DNA from: Glutamicibacter mishrai
GTDB lineage: Bacteria; Actinomycetota; Actinomycetes; Actinomycetales; Micrococcaceae
Length of the DNA stretch: 64,000 bases
Direction: 5' to 3'
NCBI RefSeq assembly: GCF_012221945.1
Contig: NZ_CP032549.1
Location: forward strand, 1,984,001 to 2,048,000
Part shown: piece by piece, positions 8,323-17,706 of the stretch
Position numbering within the stretch: position 1 is the stretch's first letter
Layout: every line of letters begins with the position of its first letter
Program-made: the position numbers and the translations under genes
Notes under the pieces: model-generated
The model's database searches: none
What the model was told of the DNA's origin: nothing
Seen by the model: only the letters and a program-made list of their open reading frames with translations

Positions 8323-9687
8323 GTGAAACGACGTCATCAAGTGAACCACGACTTATTGCTGCCCGGATTGCCTCGACGCAAGAACCCCGTGGTTATCTGG
8401 TCGACCTCCATCGTTGCCGCACTGGGGTTAACCGGTGCGTTGGCAATTCCTATCGTGGCGCAGCCAGCTGATTCGCGTCAGGGCGATGTTGAGGTGTCCA
8501 TGGATGCCGTCGCGGATTACTCCCTTACTGATGGACCGATTTTTGTTAGCGCAGATGCTCCACTGAACGCCTTCGGCGCTTCCGGCAAAGACCTGGCCAT
8601 TGACGGTCGTCCGCTGGGCATGATCGAGGGCGCCGCAGAGACTTCCGAATCAAGCAGCAGCGAAGAAGAATCCACTGCGCTGCTGGCTGGCACCGTTGGC
8701 GAGCTCGGCAAGCTTCCTGGTGATCTCCAGCTGATGCACCCGGTGAAGACCCGTCGCATTTCCAGCCCATATGGATGGCGCGCGAATCCGACCGGTGCAG
8801 GCAACCAGATCCACATCGGCCAGGACTACCCGATTTCTTGTGGCTCCCCGGTCTATGCGTCCGAGGATGGCACCGTTTCGGTTTCTGCATGGGCTGGCCA
8901 CTCGGGCATGCGCGTGACCATTGATCACGGCTCCAATGTCCAAACCGGTTATAGCCACAACTCAAAGCTCATCGCGAAGGTTGGCCAAAGCGTCAAGCAG
9001 GGCGAGCTGATTGCCTTGGCTGGCACCACCGGCAACTCCACCGGCTGCCACGTGCACTTCGAGGTCATCATCGATGGCCGTTGGCACGACCCTCGCAATT
9101 ACCTGCCGCTGATCCCAGGCCAGCGTCAGGCAATGATCGATTCGCAGCGTCTGACCGTGAACGCGAATACCGCGCCTAAGGGCAATGGTTCGCAGAACTC
9201 GGGCCAGTCCAATAATGCGCCTGATCCGGACATCATCGTTCCCGAGGACGACGAAACCCCATACATTCCTGCTCCGAAGCCGCGTCCTACGCCTACGAAG
9301 TCGACCAAGCCGACTCCAAGCCAGAGCGAGAGCGAAAGCCCAACCGGCACGAAGAGCCCAAGCGATTCGACCTCGCCATCCGAGAGCGAGTCCGAATCGC
9401 CGACGAACAGCCAGCCGCCGACTGTGAAGCCGTCTCCGACTAAGTTGCCATCAGAAACGTCTTCTCCAGAAGACCCATCGACACCTCCGCCATCGAATGT
9501 CGACGATTCGGATAGCCAGGCGCCTGCAAGCCCGCCGCCAGCAACGCCAGAGGATACGAGTTCCAAGGAGCCATCGACTACCAAGACGGGAAGCGTACAG
9601 TCGCCGTCAACCTCAAGTTCTTCATTCCTTGGGCTAACGCTTGATCCGACCGAAGGTGCAAGCCTGTCAGCCTCGATAACTGAATAA
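8323..9687 (+). CDS. M23-family peptidase (LytM/lysostaphin fold) with Ser/Thr/Pro-rich tail
   Basis: Cell-wall metallo-endopeptidase (about 454 aa). GGGAG at 8309-8313 supports the GTG at 8323; the frame is open from 8302. An N-terminal membrane/signal segment (VVIWSTSIVAALGLTGALAI) is followed by a linker of about 90 residues and the M23 domain, with zinc ligands His164 and Asp168 (HIGQD) and His243/His245 (HVHFEV). The last ~170 residues are a low-complexity Ser/Glu/Pro/Thr/Lys region with no LPXTG motif, suggesting a wall-spanning or glycosylated tail rather than sortase attachment. It probably cleaves peptidoglycan cross-bridges outside the membrane. A/T-rich promoter DNA precedes it. 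Confidence 0.88.
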   Translation: MKRRHQVNHDLLLPGLPRRKNPVVIWSTSIVAALGLTGALAIPIVAQPADSRQGDVEVSMDAVADYSLTDGPIFVSADAPLNAFGASGKDLAIDGRPLGMIEGAAETSESSSSEEESTALLAGTVGELGKLPGDLQLMHPVKTRRISSPYGWRANPTGAGNQIHIGQDYPISCGSPVYASEDGTVSVSAWAGHSGMRVTIDHGSNVQTGYSHNSKLIAKVGQSVKQGELIALAGTTGNSTGCHVHFEVIIDGRWHDPRNYLPLIPGQRQAMIDSQRLTVNANTAPKGNGSQNSGQSNNAPDPDIIVPEDDETPYIPAPKPRPTPTKSTKPTPSQSESESPTGTKSPSDSTSPSESESESPTNSQPPTVKPSPTKLPSETSSPEDPSTPPPSNVDDSDSQAPASPPPATPEDTSSKEPSTTKTGSVQSPSTSSSSFLGLTLDPTEGASLSASITE

Positions 9688-9701
9688 ATAACTGCTGTTT
9701 G

Positions 9702-9752
9702 GACAACGGCCGTCTGCTGCGAGTGCCCTACTCGTTTCAGGCGGCCGTTGTC
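9702..9752 (+). terminator. Rho-independent-like hairpin after the M23 gene
   Basis: An 11-bp perfect stem (GACAACGGCCG at 9702-9712 with CGGCCGTTGTC at 9742-9752) encloses a smaller stem (CGAGT/ACTCG). It sits 15 bases after the stop codon. No U-run follows. Confidence 0.6.
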
Positions 9753-9883
9753 ATTGAGAATAGTGGTTCTTTACCGTGTCACGATATGAGATTTTAGGTA
9801 GAGATAGTGACCTAGGCGATAGGATGGATGGCGAACCGCCGTCAATGGAGACGCGAAACCTCGCTAATCACCAGGAGTGAAGC

Positions 9884-10906
<1,023 letters not shown>

Positions 10907-10908
10907 AT

Positions 10909-11325
10909 ATGGTCGGCGAAAACCTGTTGGGCATTCCAGAAACTCTGCTCCCCGAGGAGTCCGAGGTCTTGGCACATCTTGAAGCTGGCGATGAACCAGT
11001 GGACCTGGCGGCCAAGTTCCCTTCCTCCTCGTTGGTGTGGGCGCTGCTGGCCGATGAAGCACACGGCGAAGGTCGCACCGTGGAATCCTACGCGTTTGCG
11101 CGCGTGGGCTACCACCGCGGTCTGGACTCGCTGCGCAAAGCCGGTTGGCGCGGTCAGGGACCAGTTCCTTGGAGCCACGAGCCCAACCGCGGCTTCCTCC
11201 GCTCGCTTTATGCGCTGGGCCGTGCGGCCGCAGCCATCGGCGAAGCCGAAGAAGTTGATCGCATCGGCAAGTTCTTGAACGATTCGGATGCTTCTGCCAA
11301 GGCTGAAATCGAAGCTGGAAAGTAA
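10909..11325 (+). CDS. DUF3151 family protein
   Basis: Small acidic, Ala/Glu-rich cytoplasmic protein (138 aa) with no membrane segment. It has the conserved core of DUF3151, including LWALLADEA-like (here LVWALLADEAHGEG), YAFARVGYHRGLD and GWRGQGPVPW. Family members sit next to the class II aldolase gene in many actinobacteria, but their function is unknown. The ATG is two bases after the aldolase stop, implying translational coupling and a role tied to the aldolase. A strong hairpin closes the pair. Confidence 0.85.
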   Translation: MVGENLLGIPETLLPEESEVLAHLEAGDEPVDLAAKFPSSSLVWALLADEAHGEGRTVESYAFARVGYHRGLDSLRKAGWRGQGPVPWSHEPNRGFLRSLYALGRAAAAIGEAEEVDRIGKFLNDSDASAKAEIEAGK

Positions 11326-11342
11326 GCACCGGAATAAACACC

Positions 11343-11382
11343 AAACGGCGGCTCATCTCATGAAGAGATGGGCCGCCGTTTG
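11343..11382 (+). terminator. Terminator of the fba operon
   Basis: AAACGGCGGC at 11343-11352 pairs with GCCGCCGTTT at 11373-11382, with an inner ATCTC/GAGAT stem. The right arm ends in TTT and is followed by GTCGTT. Confidence 0.8.
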
Positions 11383-11577
11383 TCGTTAATGAGCGCTTCG
11401 AAGGCTGATGTGAGCGCAAAGTTACCTTATTTCAACGGACGAAAACATATAGGCACAGGTCAAGACTCATTCAGTAATATGAGGGCATTCTCATCCAGCT
11501 CTACTTTTGCCTTCATTCTGTTCACCTAAAGTTCACTTAGAAGGGATCATCGCTTCACACTTTTGAAAGGGATAAGA

Positions 11578-12258
11578 ATGTTGTCTTTCTGGACAGGACT
11601 AGCCTCAAACGTCATCGGCATTACCGTGCTGGTGTACTTCGTATACTTCCGTCGACACTTCCGCCGTGACCTTGTGCTCGCATACATCGCCTTGAGCATG
11701 GGTATCTTCGCGGTCACTTTGCTGCTTTCCGGCAGCGGCGCAGGCATGGGGCTGGGCCTTGGCCTCTTCGGCATCCTTTCAATCATCCGCCTTCGGTCAG
11801 ACACGCTGACCCAGGAAGAAGTCGCCTACTACTTCATTTCCCTGGCCATTGGTTTGGTCAACGGCCTGCACCCGGACCCAGCATGGTTGGCACCGTCGGC
11901 CACCGCGGCTCTGGTGCTGGTCATGTTCCTGGCGGATCACCCAAGCTTCGCCCCGCGGACCGAACGCCAGACGGTGACCCTGGAGAAGGCCTATCCCAAG
12001 AAAGCTGAACTCCAGTCGGCTCTGGAAGAACTGCTTGATGCCAAGGTCCTGCGCACCGTTGTTGTCGAGCTGGATATGGTTCGTGATCTGACCATCGTTG
12101 ACGTTCGCTTCCGCACCAATGCCGCTTCGCCGGAGAGCTCGGACAGCAACTACGCCAACGCGGAGAACTATGCAGGAACCTACGAACTGGCCAAGGGGCA
12201 AAGCGCTTCCCAGAATTCTTCGGTACAGAACGGAGCCAAGCAGGAGACCTGGTCCTAA
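11578..12258 (+). CDS. DUF4956 membrane protein
   Basis: 226 aa from the ATG at 11578, preceded by GAAAGGG. The first ~120 residues hold four hydrophobic segments (around residues 5-22, 35-55, 57-72 and 85-115). The soluble C-terminal half includes a region of KKAELQSALEELLDAKVLRTVVVELDMV type followed by a polar tail. DUF4956 proteins are known neighbours of VTC-domain proteins in bacteria, and here the VTC gene overlaps this stop by one base. I infer a membrane partner for a polyphosphate-related or anionic-polymer enzyme; no catalytic motif is visible. Confidence 0.85.
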   Translation: MLSFWTGLASNVIGITVLVYFVYFRRHFRRDLVLAYIALSMGIFAVTLLLSGSGAGMGLGLGLFGILSIIRLRSDTLTQEEVAYYFISLAIGLVNGLHPDPAWLAPSATAALVLVMFLADHPSFAPRTERQTVTLEKAYPKKAELQSALEELLDAKVLRTVVVELDMVRDLTIVDVRFRTNAASPESSDSNYANAENYAGTYELAKGQSASQNSSVQNGAKQETWS

Positions 12259-13076
12259 TGACTGCGCTCGATAGCCGTATTCAAACTGACCGAGCGACAA
12301 AGGCTCGCGAAGCATTGGAAGAAGCAGTTGCCTGCCGTGAACCGATCAGCCTGGAAGAAGTCGTGTCCGAGGCGGCGCTTCAAACTCGTGTTGATAAGAA
12401 ATTCTTGCTCACTCCACAACAGTTCGCTGCATTGTCGGAACGCCTCGGCGAGAAGTTCAAGATCATGCAGATCGATGGCCTTCGCACATTCCGCTATGAA
12501 TCCGTGTACTTCGACACCGAAGATTTTGACCAGTATCGGGCTCACCGCCAAGGACGGCGCAGACGCTACAAGGTCCGCTCTCGAACCTACGCTGACACTG
12601 GACTGTCCATGTTCGAGATCAAGACCAAGGGCCTGCGCGGGGCAACCGTGAAACACCGGATCCAACAGGACCTGTATCGGGCGGGTGAGCTGACCGAAGA
12701 TAACCTGCAGTTCCTGGAATCCGTGTTGGATAGCGAATACGGCCAAGGAGTCCCTGAACTGCAACCGGTGCTAGACAGTTCCTATACGCGTGCCACCTTC
12801 GTGAACCCCATCGATTCCGAACGATTGACCTGCGATGTCGAACTGGAATACGCCAACTCAAAGACTCGCATCAACGGGCCAGACTTGATTGTCGTCGAGA
12901 CGAAGTCTGCCGATGGCCGCGGAGCCTCGGACCGGGCGCTGGCGGAGCTGGGAATCAGGGAAGTGTCCATGTCCAAGTACTGCATCGGAGTGGCTCTGCT
13001 CAATCCGCATCTGCCGGCAAACCGCTGGAGCCGACTGCTGCAGCAGAATTTTGTCCCGGCTCCCACCCTGCGCTAA
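12258..13076 (+). CDS. VTC-domain protein (polyphosphate polymerase type)
   Basis: 272 aa. It has the features of the VTC/triphosphate-tunnel fold: TRVDKKFLLT near residue 45, RTFRYESVYFDT, the basic strand RRRRYKVRSRTY, MFEIKTKG, and a late strand VVETKSADG. In yeast Vtc4 the matching residues bind phosphate and make polyphosphate from ATP; bacterial members are usually assumed to do something similar. The protein lacks membrane segments and depends on DUF4956 for a membrane link, with which it is translationally coupled. It ends 16 bases from the convergent response regulator. The exact product is not proven. Confidence 0.85.
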   Translation: MTALDSRIQTDRATKAREALEEAVACREPISLEEVVSEAALQTRVDKKFLLTPQQFAALSERLGEKFKIMQIDGLRTFRYESVYFDTEDFDQYRAHRQGRRRRYKVRSRTYADTGLSMFEIKTKGLRGATVKHRIQQDLYRAGELTEDNLQFLESVLDSEYGQGVPELQPVLDSSYTRATFVNPIDSERLTCDVELEYANSKTRINGPDLIVVETKSADGRGASDRALAELGIREVSMSKYCIGVALLNPHLPANRWSRLLQQNFVPAPTLR

Positions 13077-13092
13077 GCCTTGTGCCGGCTAG

Positions 13093-13761
13093 CTATTTTG
13101 CGGCTGCCAGACGGTAGCCGAAGCCGCGGACAGTCTCGAAGCGTGCAGAGCCGAGCTTATTACGAAGGTAGCGGACATACACGTCAACCACGTTTGAACC
13201 AGGATCAAAATCGTAGCCCCAGACTCGCGAAAGCAACTGTTCCCGGCTGAGCACCTGGCCTGGGTTGCGCAAAAATGCTTCGGCCAGGGCGAATTCGCGG
13301 GCTGAAAGATCCACTTCGGTTGAATCCACGGTGACCCTCCGGCGCAGCAGATCCATGTGCAGGTTTTCGTGGGTCAAGGACGAAACCTCAGGGGCGTTGT
13401 CCTCGGTCCGCAAGCGCAGCCGTACTCGGGCGAGTAGCTCATCAAAGTGGAATGGCTTAGCCATGTAGTCATCTGCGCCGTTTTGCAGCCCAGCGACAGT
13501 GTCTTCAACACTTCCGCGAGCGGTCAGGATGATGACCGGGGTGGTAATCTGCGCTGCTCGCAATCGGCGTAGAACGGAGAACCCGTCTTCGTCCGGCAAG
13601 CCCAAATCCAGGATGATCAATTCATGCTCGCCGTCGAGCGCCTGGGTGAATCCGTCGTGGCCCGTCTCTGCAATGGAGGAAGTCAGCCCGGCAGCCCGCA
13701 GCCCTTTGGCGACAAACGAGCTGATGCGGGGTTCATCTTCGACGATCAATATTTGGCTCAT
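13093..13761 (-). CDS. OmpR/PhoB-family response regulator
   Basis: 222 aa. Receiver domain at residues 1-115 with the acidic pair in VEDEP, phosphoacceptor Asp52 (LDLGLPDEDG), conserved Thr in ILTARG, and Lys in YMAKPFHFDE. A winged-helix DNA-binding domain follows (residues ~125-220) with LSAREFALAEAFLRNPGQV and DVYVRYLRNKLG. The start overlaps the kinase stop by four bases, so it is the partner of that kinase. Targets are unknown; the neighbouring DUF4956/VTC pair and the Asp-tail gene in its own operon are candidates. Confidence 0.94.
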   Translation of the reverse strand: MSQILIVEDEPRISSFVAKGLRAAGLTSSIAETGHDGFTQALDGEHELIILDLGLPDEDGFSVLRRLRAAQITTPVIILTARGSVEDTVAGLQNGADDYMAKPFHFDELLARVRLRLRTEDNAPEVSSLTHENLHMDLLRRRVTVDSTEVDLSAREFALAEAFLRNPGQVLSREQLLSRVWGYDFDPGSNVVDVYVRYLRNKLGSARFETVRGFGYRLAAAK

Positions 13762-15212
13762 GCTTCCTTGCTTCCTGTCGACAGCGGCAAATCAATATAG
13801 AACGTGGATCCCTTATCGGGCTCAGAGTTAACCCAGACGCGTCCACCGTGGGTTTCGGCGATGGCTTGCACAATATTCAATCCCAGCCCGGACCCGGAGG
13901 AGCGTGCGGAGTTCTGTCCGCGTCCGAAGCGTTCAAAGATGCGTTCCAGATCTTCGGTTTGGATGCCGATGCCGGCATCGGAGACCCACCAGCGCAAGGT
14001 GGTTTCTCCATGTCCATTGCGCAGGATCTCGTTGCCCAAGGCAATGCGGCTATCATCTTCGGAGAATTTCACGGCGTTGGCGCAGAGCTGCAGCATGGCC
14101 TGGGTCAGGCGTATCGGGTCCAGCCTGACGGTAGCCTCGGTGCGGTAGTCGATGCGCCATTGGCGCTGGCCCAGGCCGCGGGCCTTGTCCAGGATGTCAT
14201 CAAGCAGCTTGCCCACCTGGACCGGCTCAATCTGCAGGAAGTCCGTGCGGTTGGACTTGGCCAGGGTCACCAAGTCATTGATCAGCAGGGACATGCGGCC
14301 CAACTCATCCATGGCGATATCGCGGCTCTGTTTCACATCCTGCGGGTCATCAGGATCCATCAATTCCAGATGGCCGTTGATGATGGTCACCGGCGTGCGC
14401 AGCTCATGTCCCACATCGTCTAGCAATTGGCGTTGGGCCTTGAGTGCGCCCTCGAGGCGGTCCAGCATTTCATTGACCGTGACGGTCAAGTCTGCGAACT
14501 CGTCATTGCCGGAGACTTCGATGCGCTGGGAGACGTCGGTTTCGGAGATCTGCTGTGCGGTGGTCTGCAGCCTGCGAATGGGTTCAAGCATTCGCCCCAC
14601 TACCAACCAGGCCGCCAGGGCTGAGAGCGCCATGACCGAAGCCCCCACGGCGCTGTAGATCAAGAAGTTCCGGTCATTGGCCACCGCTTCCGCCGAGTAG
14701 TCGTAGGCCAACACGAAAGAGCCGCGCTCATGATCCGCCGGCAAGCTCACCGGTACCACTACGGCACGGTAGGTGGCGATATCCGTCTTTATGGTGCCCA
14801 ACCGGATGTGGTTGCTGTCTTGGACTTGGAAGGCCCAGTCGATGAATTCGGGATCGTCTTCCAGCCGGGTGCCTACGATATCCGGCGCAGTCCAACGGAC
14901 CTCCTTGCCGACAAGGGAGACCATTCCCTGCTTGGGGGAGGGCAGGGTGCGCTGCATGGCAATATAGAGCAGGTCCTCGGCATGCTCGAATCGTTTCATC
15001 GTTCGCGGGTCGACACCCGTTTCGGTCAGCACCCCGAATTCCTTGACGGAACGCGAGAGTGATTCATCAAGACGTTCATTGAGCTCGTGGCGTTGCACTG
15101 CGAAGCTGGCAGCACCAGCGGCAACCAAGGCCAGGCCGACCAATAGCAACATGCCGGTGAGCACGCGAGCGCGGATGGACCATCGGCGTTCGGGTGCTTT
15201 AATCATCGTCAT
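13758..15212 (-). CDS. Membrane sensor histidine kinase
   Basis: 484 aa. Transmembrane helices lie at about residues 14-33 and 180-205 around an extracellular sensor of ~145 residues, followed by HAMP (about 205-255). The HisKA box is LDDVGHELRTPVT with phospho-His269. The ATPase N, G1 and G2 boxes are visible as QLCANAVKFSED, VSDAGIGI and GSGLGLNIVQAI. The start (ATGACGATGATT) lies inside the last codons of the upstream Asp-tail gene, in a different frame, giving a 14-base overlap. The signal is unknown; coupling to an acidic exported protein suggests cation or envelope sensing, which is inference. Confidence 0.93.
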   Translation of the reverse strand: MTMIKAPERRWSIRARVLTGMLLLVGLALVAAGAASFAVQRHELNERLDESLSRSVKEFGVLTETGVDPRTMKRFEHAEDLLYIAMQRTLPSPKQGMVSLVGKEVRWTAPDIVGTRLEDDPEFIDWAFQVQDSNHIRLGTIKTDIATYRAVVVPVSLPADHERGSFVLAYDYSAEAVANDRNFLIYSAVGASVMALSALAAWLVVGRMLEPIRRLQTTAQQISETDVSQRIEVSGNDEFADLTVTVNEMLDRLEGALKAQRQLLDDVGHELRTPVTIINGHLELMDPDDPQDVKQSRDIAMDELGRMSLLINDLVTLAKSNRTDFLQIEPVQVGKLLDDILDKARGLGQRQWRIDYRTEATVRLDPIRLTQAMLQLCANAVKFSEDDSRIALGNEILRNGHGETTLRWWVSDAGIGIQTEDLERIFERFGRGQNSARSSGSGLGLNIVQAIAETHGGRVWVNSEPDKGSTFYIDLPLSTGSKEA

Positions 15213-15654
15213 CTACGTCGTCGGCCTCGTCATCGTCGTCATCAGACTCGTAATCGTCATCATCATCGTCGTCATCGTAGTTTTGGTTCCCTGACGGTGG
15301 CAATGGGGTGACGGTTTTCTTAGGCGGGGCCGGAGCTGGCGGCTTTGGCTTGGGCTTGACCGTTGGCGTGGGCTTAGGCGTGGGCTTTTTCGTAGAGTTG
15401 CTCGGCTTGGGGGTGGCGGATGGTGTGGGCTTGGCGGTCTTGGATGCGGAGGGGCTTGGCGATGGCGTTGGGCCATTAGGCACACCGCTGGTCGGGGAAG
15501 GGGATTCTTCTTCGAAAATGAATCCTTCACCGAGATCTTGATCCGAGGGGCCGCCCAAGGCGCGGCTGATCCCGAAGGCTCCCAAGCAGATGACCGCCAC
15601 CACGGCGATGGAAGCCACGACGCGGCGCAACGTTTCCTTTCCCATGCCACCCAT
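15199..15654 (-). CDS. Anchored or secreted protein with Pro/Lys-rich linker and poly-aspartate tail
   Basis: 151 aa, family not recognised. One N-terminal hydrophobic segment (VVASIAVVAVICLGAFGI) could be a signal anchor. It is followed by a Ser/Pro/Lys/Thr linker with KPTP-type repeats (about residues 50-110), then a tail that is almost entirely Asp with a few Glu, Tyr and Ala (last ~30 residues). The tail is encoded by GAT/GAC repeats and its final codons overlap the kinase start. First gene of the kinase operon. The tail would bind divalent cations or basic polymers outside the membrane (inference). The repeat could vary by slippage. Confidence 0.7.
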   Translation of the reverse strand: MGGMGKETLRRVVASIAVVAVICLGAFGISRALGGPSDQDLGEGFIFEEESPSPTSGVPNGPTPSPSPSASKTAKPTPSATPKPSNSTKKPTPKPTPTVKPKPKPPAPAPPKKTVTPLPPSGNQNYDDDDDDDDYESDDDDDEADDVDDDD

Positions 15655-15714
15655 TGTTCCGGATGCAAATGAGATCTAGATGAGAGATGCCACTAGATGA
15701 CGGCGCAGGCAGAC

Positions 15715-16200
15715 CTAGCGCAGGTGCTCAAAGATAATCACCGTTTGGGTTGAAGAAAACGCACGGTTGGAGCCGAGATGAGCCGCAACGAAGGTGCGCA
15801 GATCATCGATGCTCCGGGTTGCAACCCGGACCAGTAGATCAGGTGATCCACCGAGCACGAAGACCTCTTTGACCTCCGGCAGCTGCTGCAGTGACTTCGC
15901 CGAGGAAAGCAGCCGGTCCCGGGCCGAGGGGGAGACGAGCACGGAAATCATCGCGTTGACCGTGACGCCAAGCAGTTTTTCATTGATCGCCGCGTGGTAA
16001 CCGGTAATGATTCCGGCGTTGGATAGTGCCTTGACCCGGCCGAGGCACGTCGAAGGGGCTATGCCCACCGTGGCAGCGAGAAGGTTATTGGGAATCCGGG
16101 CGTCTTTGCTCAGTTCCGAGAGGATCGCCAGATCGGTGGCATCAACGCGAACAGGATTCGGAACGGCATCGCCTTGCACTTCCCAGAGGGAATTCTCCAC
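15715..16200 (-). CDS. Lrp/AsnC-family regulator, probably of the kynureninase gene
   Basis: 161 aa from a GTG at 16200. The N-terminal helix-turn-helix is typical (VDATDLAILSELSKDARIPN, then ATVGIAPSTCLGRVKAL). The C-terminal ~80 residues form the RAM ligand-binding domain (MISVLVSPSARDR, EVFVLGGSPDLLVRVAT). It is divergent from kynureninase with 104 bp between the start codons. Lrp-type regulators called KynR control kynurenine operons in proteobacteria, so kynurenine or a tryptophan metabolite is the likely effector. That assignment is inference from position. Confidence 0.9.
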   Translation of the reverse strand: MENSLWEVQGDAVPNPVRVDATDLAILSELSKDARIPNNLLAATVGIAPSTCLGRVKALSNAGIITGYHAAINEKLLGVTVNAMISVLVSPSARDRLLSSAKSLQQLPEVKEVFVLGGSPDLLVRVATRSIDDLRTFVAAHLGSNRAFSSTQTVIIFEHLR

Positions 16201-16304
16201 GGATATCTCATTTCATTCTTTATGAAAGTTCGGAATCAGTCGCGTGATCTTGTGTTTGATTCTACGATAACTACAGCGTGGAGAACTGAAATCCTAGGAG
16301 AAAA

Positions 16305-17585
16305 ATGTCTACCGAGTTGACTCGTCAAGCCTTGTCCCAGCTGGATGCAGCGGATCCCTTGACGGCATTCGCTGACCGTTTCATCTTGCCTGAAGACACC
16401 ATTTACCTTGATGGAAACTCTCTCGGTGCTCTGCCCAAGGGTGCTGCCGAACGCGCGGCCCAGGTGGTGAGCGAAGAATGGGGACAAGGCCTGATCCGCT
16501 CATGGAACACCGCAGGCTGGTTCGACCTGCCACTGAAGCTGGGGGACAAGCTGGGAAGCTTGCTCGGAGGGAAGCCCAATGAAACAGCCATCACCGACAC
16601 CACCACGCTGAACCTGTTCAAAGCACTGGCCTCGGCACTGCGCACGCAAAAAACCGATGCGCCACAGCGCCGGGTGATCCTGACCGAACGCGACAATTTC
16701 CCCACCGACATCTACATTGCCGAAGGCCTGGCAGATCTGGTCAACTCCCTGTCCCAGGAGACCGGCGTCGCGTACGAGGTGAAGCTGATCGATGACGAGG
16801 CATCCTTGCGCGCGGCCTTAGATGACAGTGTTGCCGTAGTGGCGCTGTCGCACGTGAATTACCGGACCGGTGCCATGTGGAACATGGATGAGATCACAGC
16901 AGCGATCCACGCTTCCGGTGCGCTGGTGATCTGGGATCTGGCCCATGCTGCCGGGGCTGTGCCGGTGGATCTGAACGCCGCAAATGCCGACTACGCAGTG
17001 GGCTGCACCTATAAGTACCTCAACGGCGGACCAGGCTCGCCGGCCTTCATCTGGGTCAACGCCCGCCACCACGAACGTTTCTGGCAGCCGCTGTCGGGCT
17101 GGTGGTCCCACAACAAGCCCTTCGAAATGTCGCAAAGCTACACCCCGGCCAATGACATCCGCCGATTCATGTGCGGCACCCAGCCAATGACCTCGCTGGC
17201 CATGGTCGAGGTAGGACTCGACATCGCCTTGGAAGCGGATATGGCTCAGGTGCGCGCCAAGTCGCTGGAGCTTGTTGATCTGTTCATCAACCTGGTTGAG
17301 ACGCGATGCGCTGGTTATGGTTTGGAGTTGGTGACTCCACGCGAACATGCGGCACGAGGCAGCCACGTCAGCTTCCGACATGAACATGGCTACGAGATCA
17401 TCGCCGCGCTGATCGACCAAGGGGTCATCGGTGATTACCGGGAACCTGAAGTCCTGCGCTTCGGCATCACCCCGCTGTACCTGTCGCGCACCGATATCTG
17501 GGATGCCGTGGAGAAACTGCGTGAAATTCTGCACACCAACGCATGGCAGCGTGAAGAGTACGCCGTGCGAAATGCCGTGACGTAA
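16305..17585 (+). CDS. kynU: Kynureninase
   Basis: Pyridoxal-phosphate enzyme of fold type I (426 aa). It hydrolyses L-kynurenine (or 3-hydroxykynurenine) to anthranilate and alanine in tryptophan breakdown. Family features are [14 protein letters not shown] near residue 30, the [11 protein letters not shown] segment, [29 protein letters not shown], and the Schiff-base lysine Lys237 in [16 protein letters not shown] precedes the ATG. An amino-acid permease follows after 122 bases. Tryptophan dioxygenase and formamidase are not in this window, so the upstream steps must be encoded elsewhere, or kynurenine itself is imported. Confidence 0.95.
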   Translation: MSTELTRQALSQLDAADPLTAFADRFILPEDTIYLDGNSLGALPKGAAERAAQVVSEEWGQGLIRSWNTAGWFDLPLKLGDKLGSLLGGKPNETAITDTTTLNLFKALASALRTQKTDAPQRRVILTERDNFPTDIYIAEGLADLVNSLSQETGVAYEVKLIDDEASLRAALDDSVAVVALSHVNYRTGAMWNMDEITAAIHASGALVIWDLAHAAGAVPVDLNAANADYAVGCTYKYLNGGPGSPAFIWVNARHHERFWQPLSGWWSHNKPFEMSQSYTPANDIRRFMCGTQPMTSLAMVEVGLDIALEADMAQVRAKSLELVDLFINLVETRCAGYGLELVTPREHAARGSHVSFRHEHGYEIIAALIDQGVIGDYREPEVLRFGITPLYLSRTDIWDAVEKLREILHTNAWQREEYAVRNAVT

Positions 17586-17659
17586 CCGGGAAACCGGCAA
17601 CGGCTCCATATAACAGCTCTACCGCTGGCCTGCGATGGCCAGAGTACGCTTGTACGCAA

Positions 17660-17681
17660 CACGGCATGTTCTGATGCCGTG
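17660..17681 (+). terminator. Hairpin between kynU and the permease
   Basis: CACGGCAT (17660-17667), 6-base loop, ATGCCGTG (17674-17681). No T-run follows, and it lies only 26 bases before the permease start, so it may attenuate rather than end transcription. Confidence 0.4.
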
Positions 17682-17706
17682 CTGTTCGCATGAGATTTAG
17701 GGAGCA

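Noticed and set aside
15213..15668. Alternative minus-strand 151-codon frame over the Asp-tail gene
   Set aside because: Its product is Pro/Arg/Ser/Thr-rich with no signal peptide, as expected from reading the repeats in the wrong frame.
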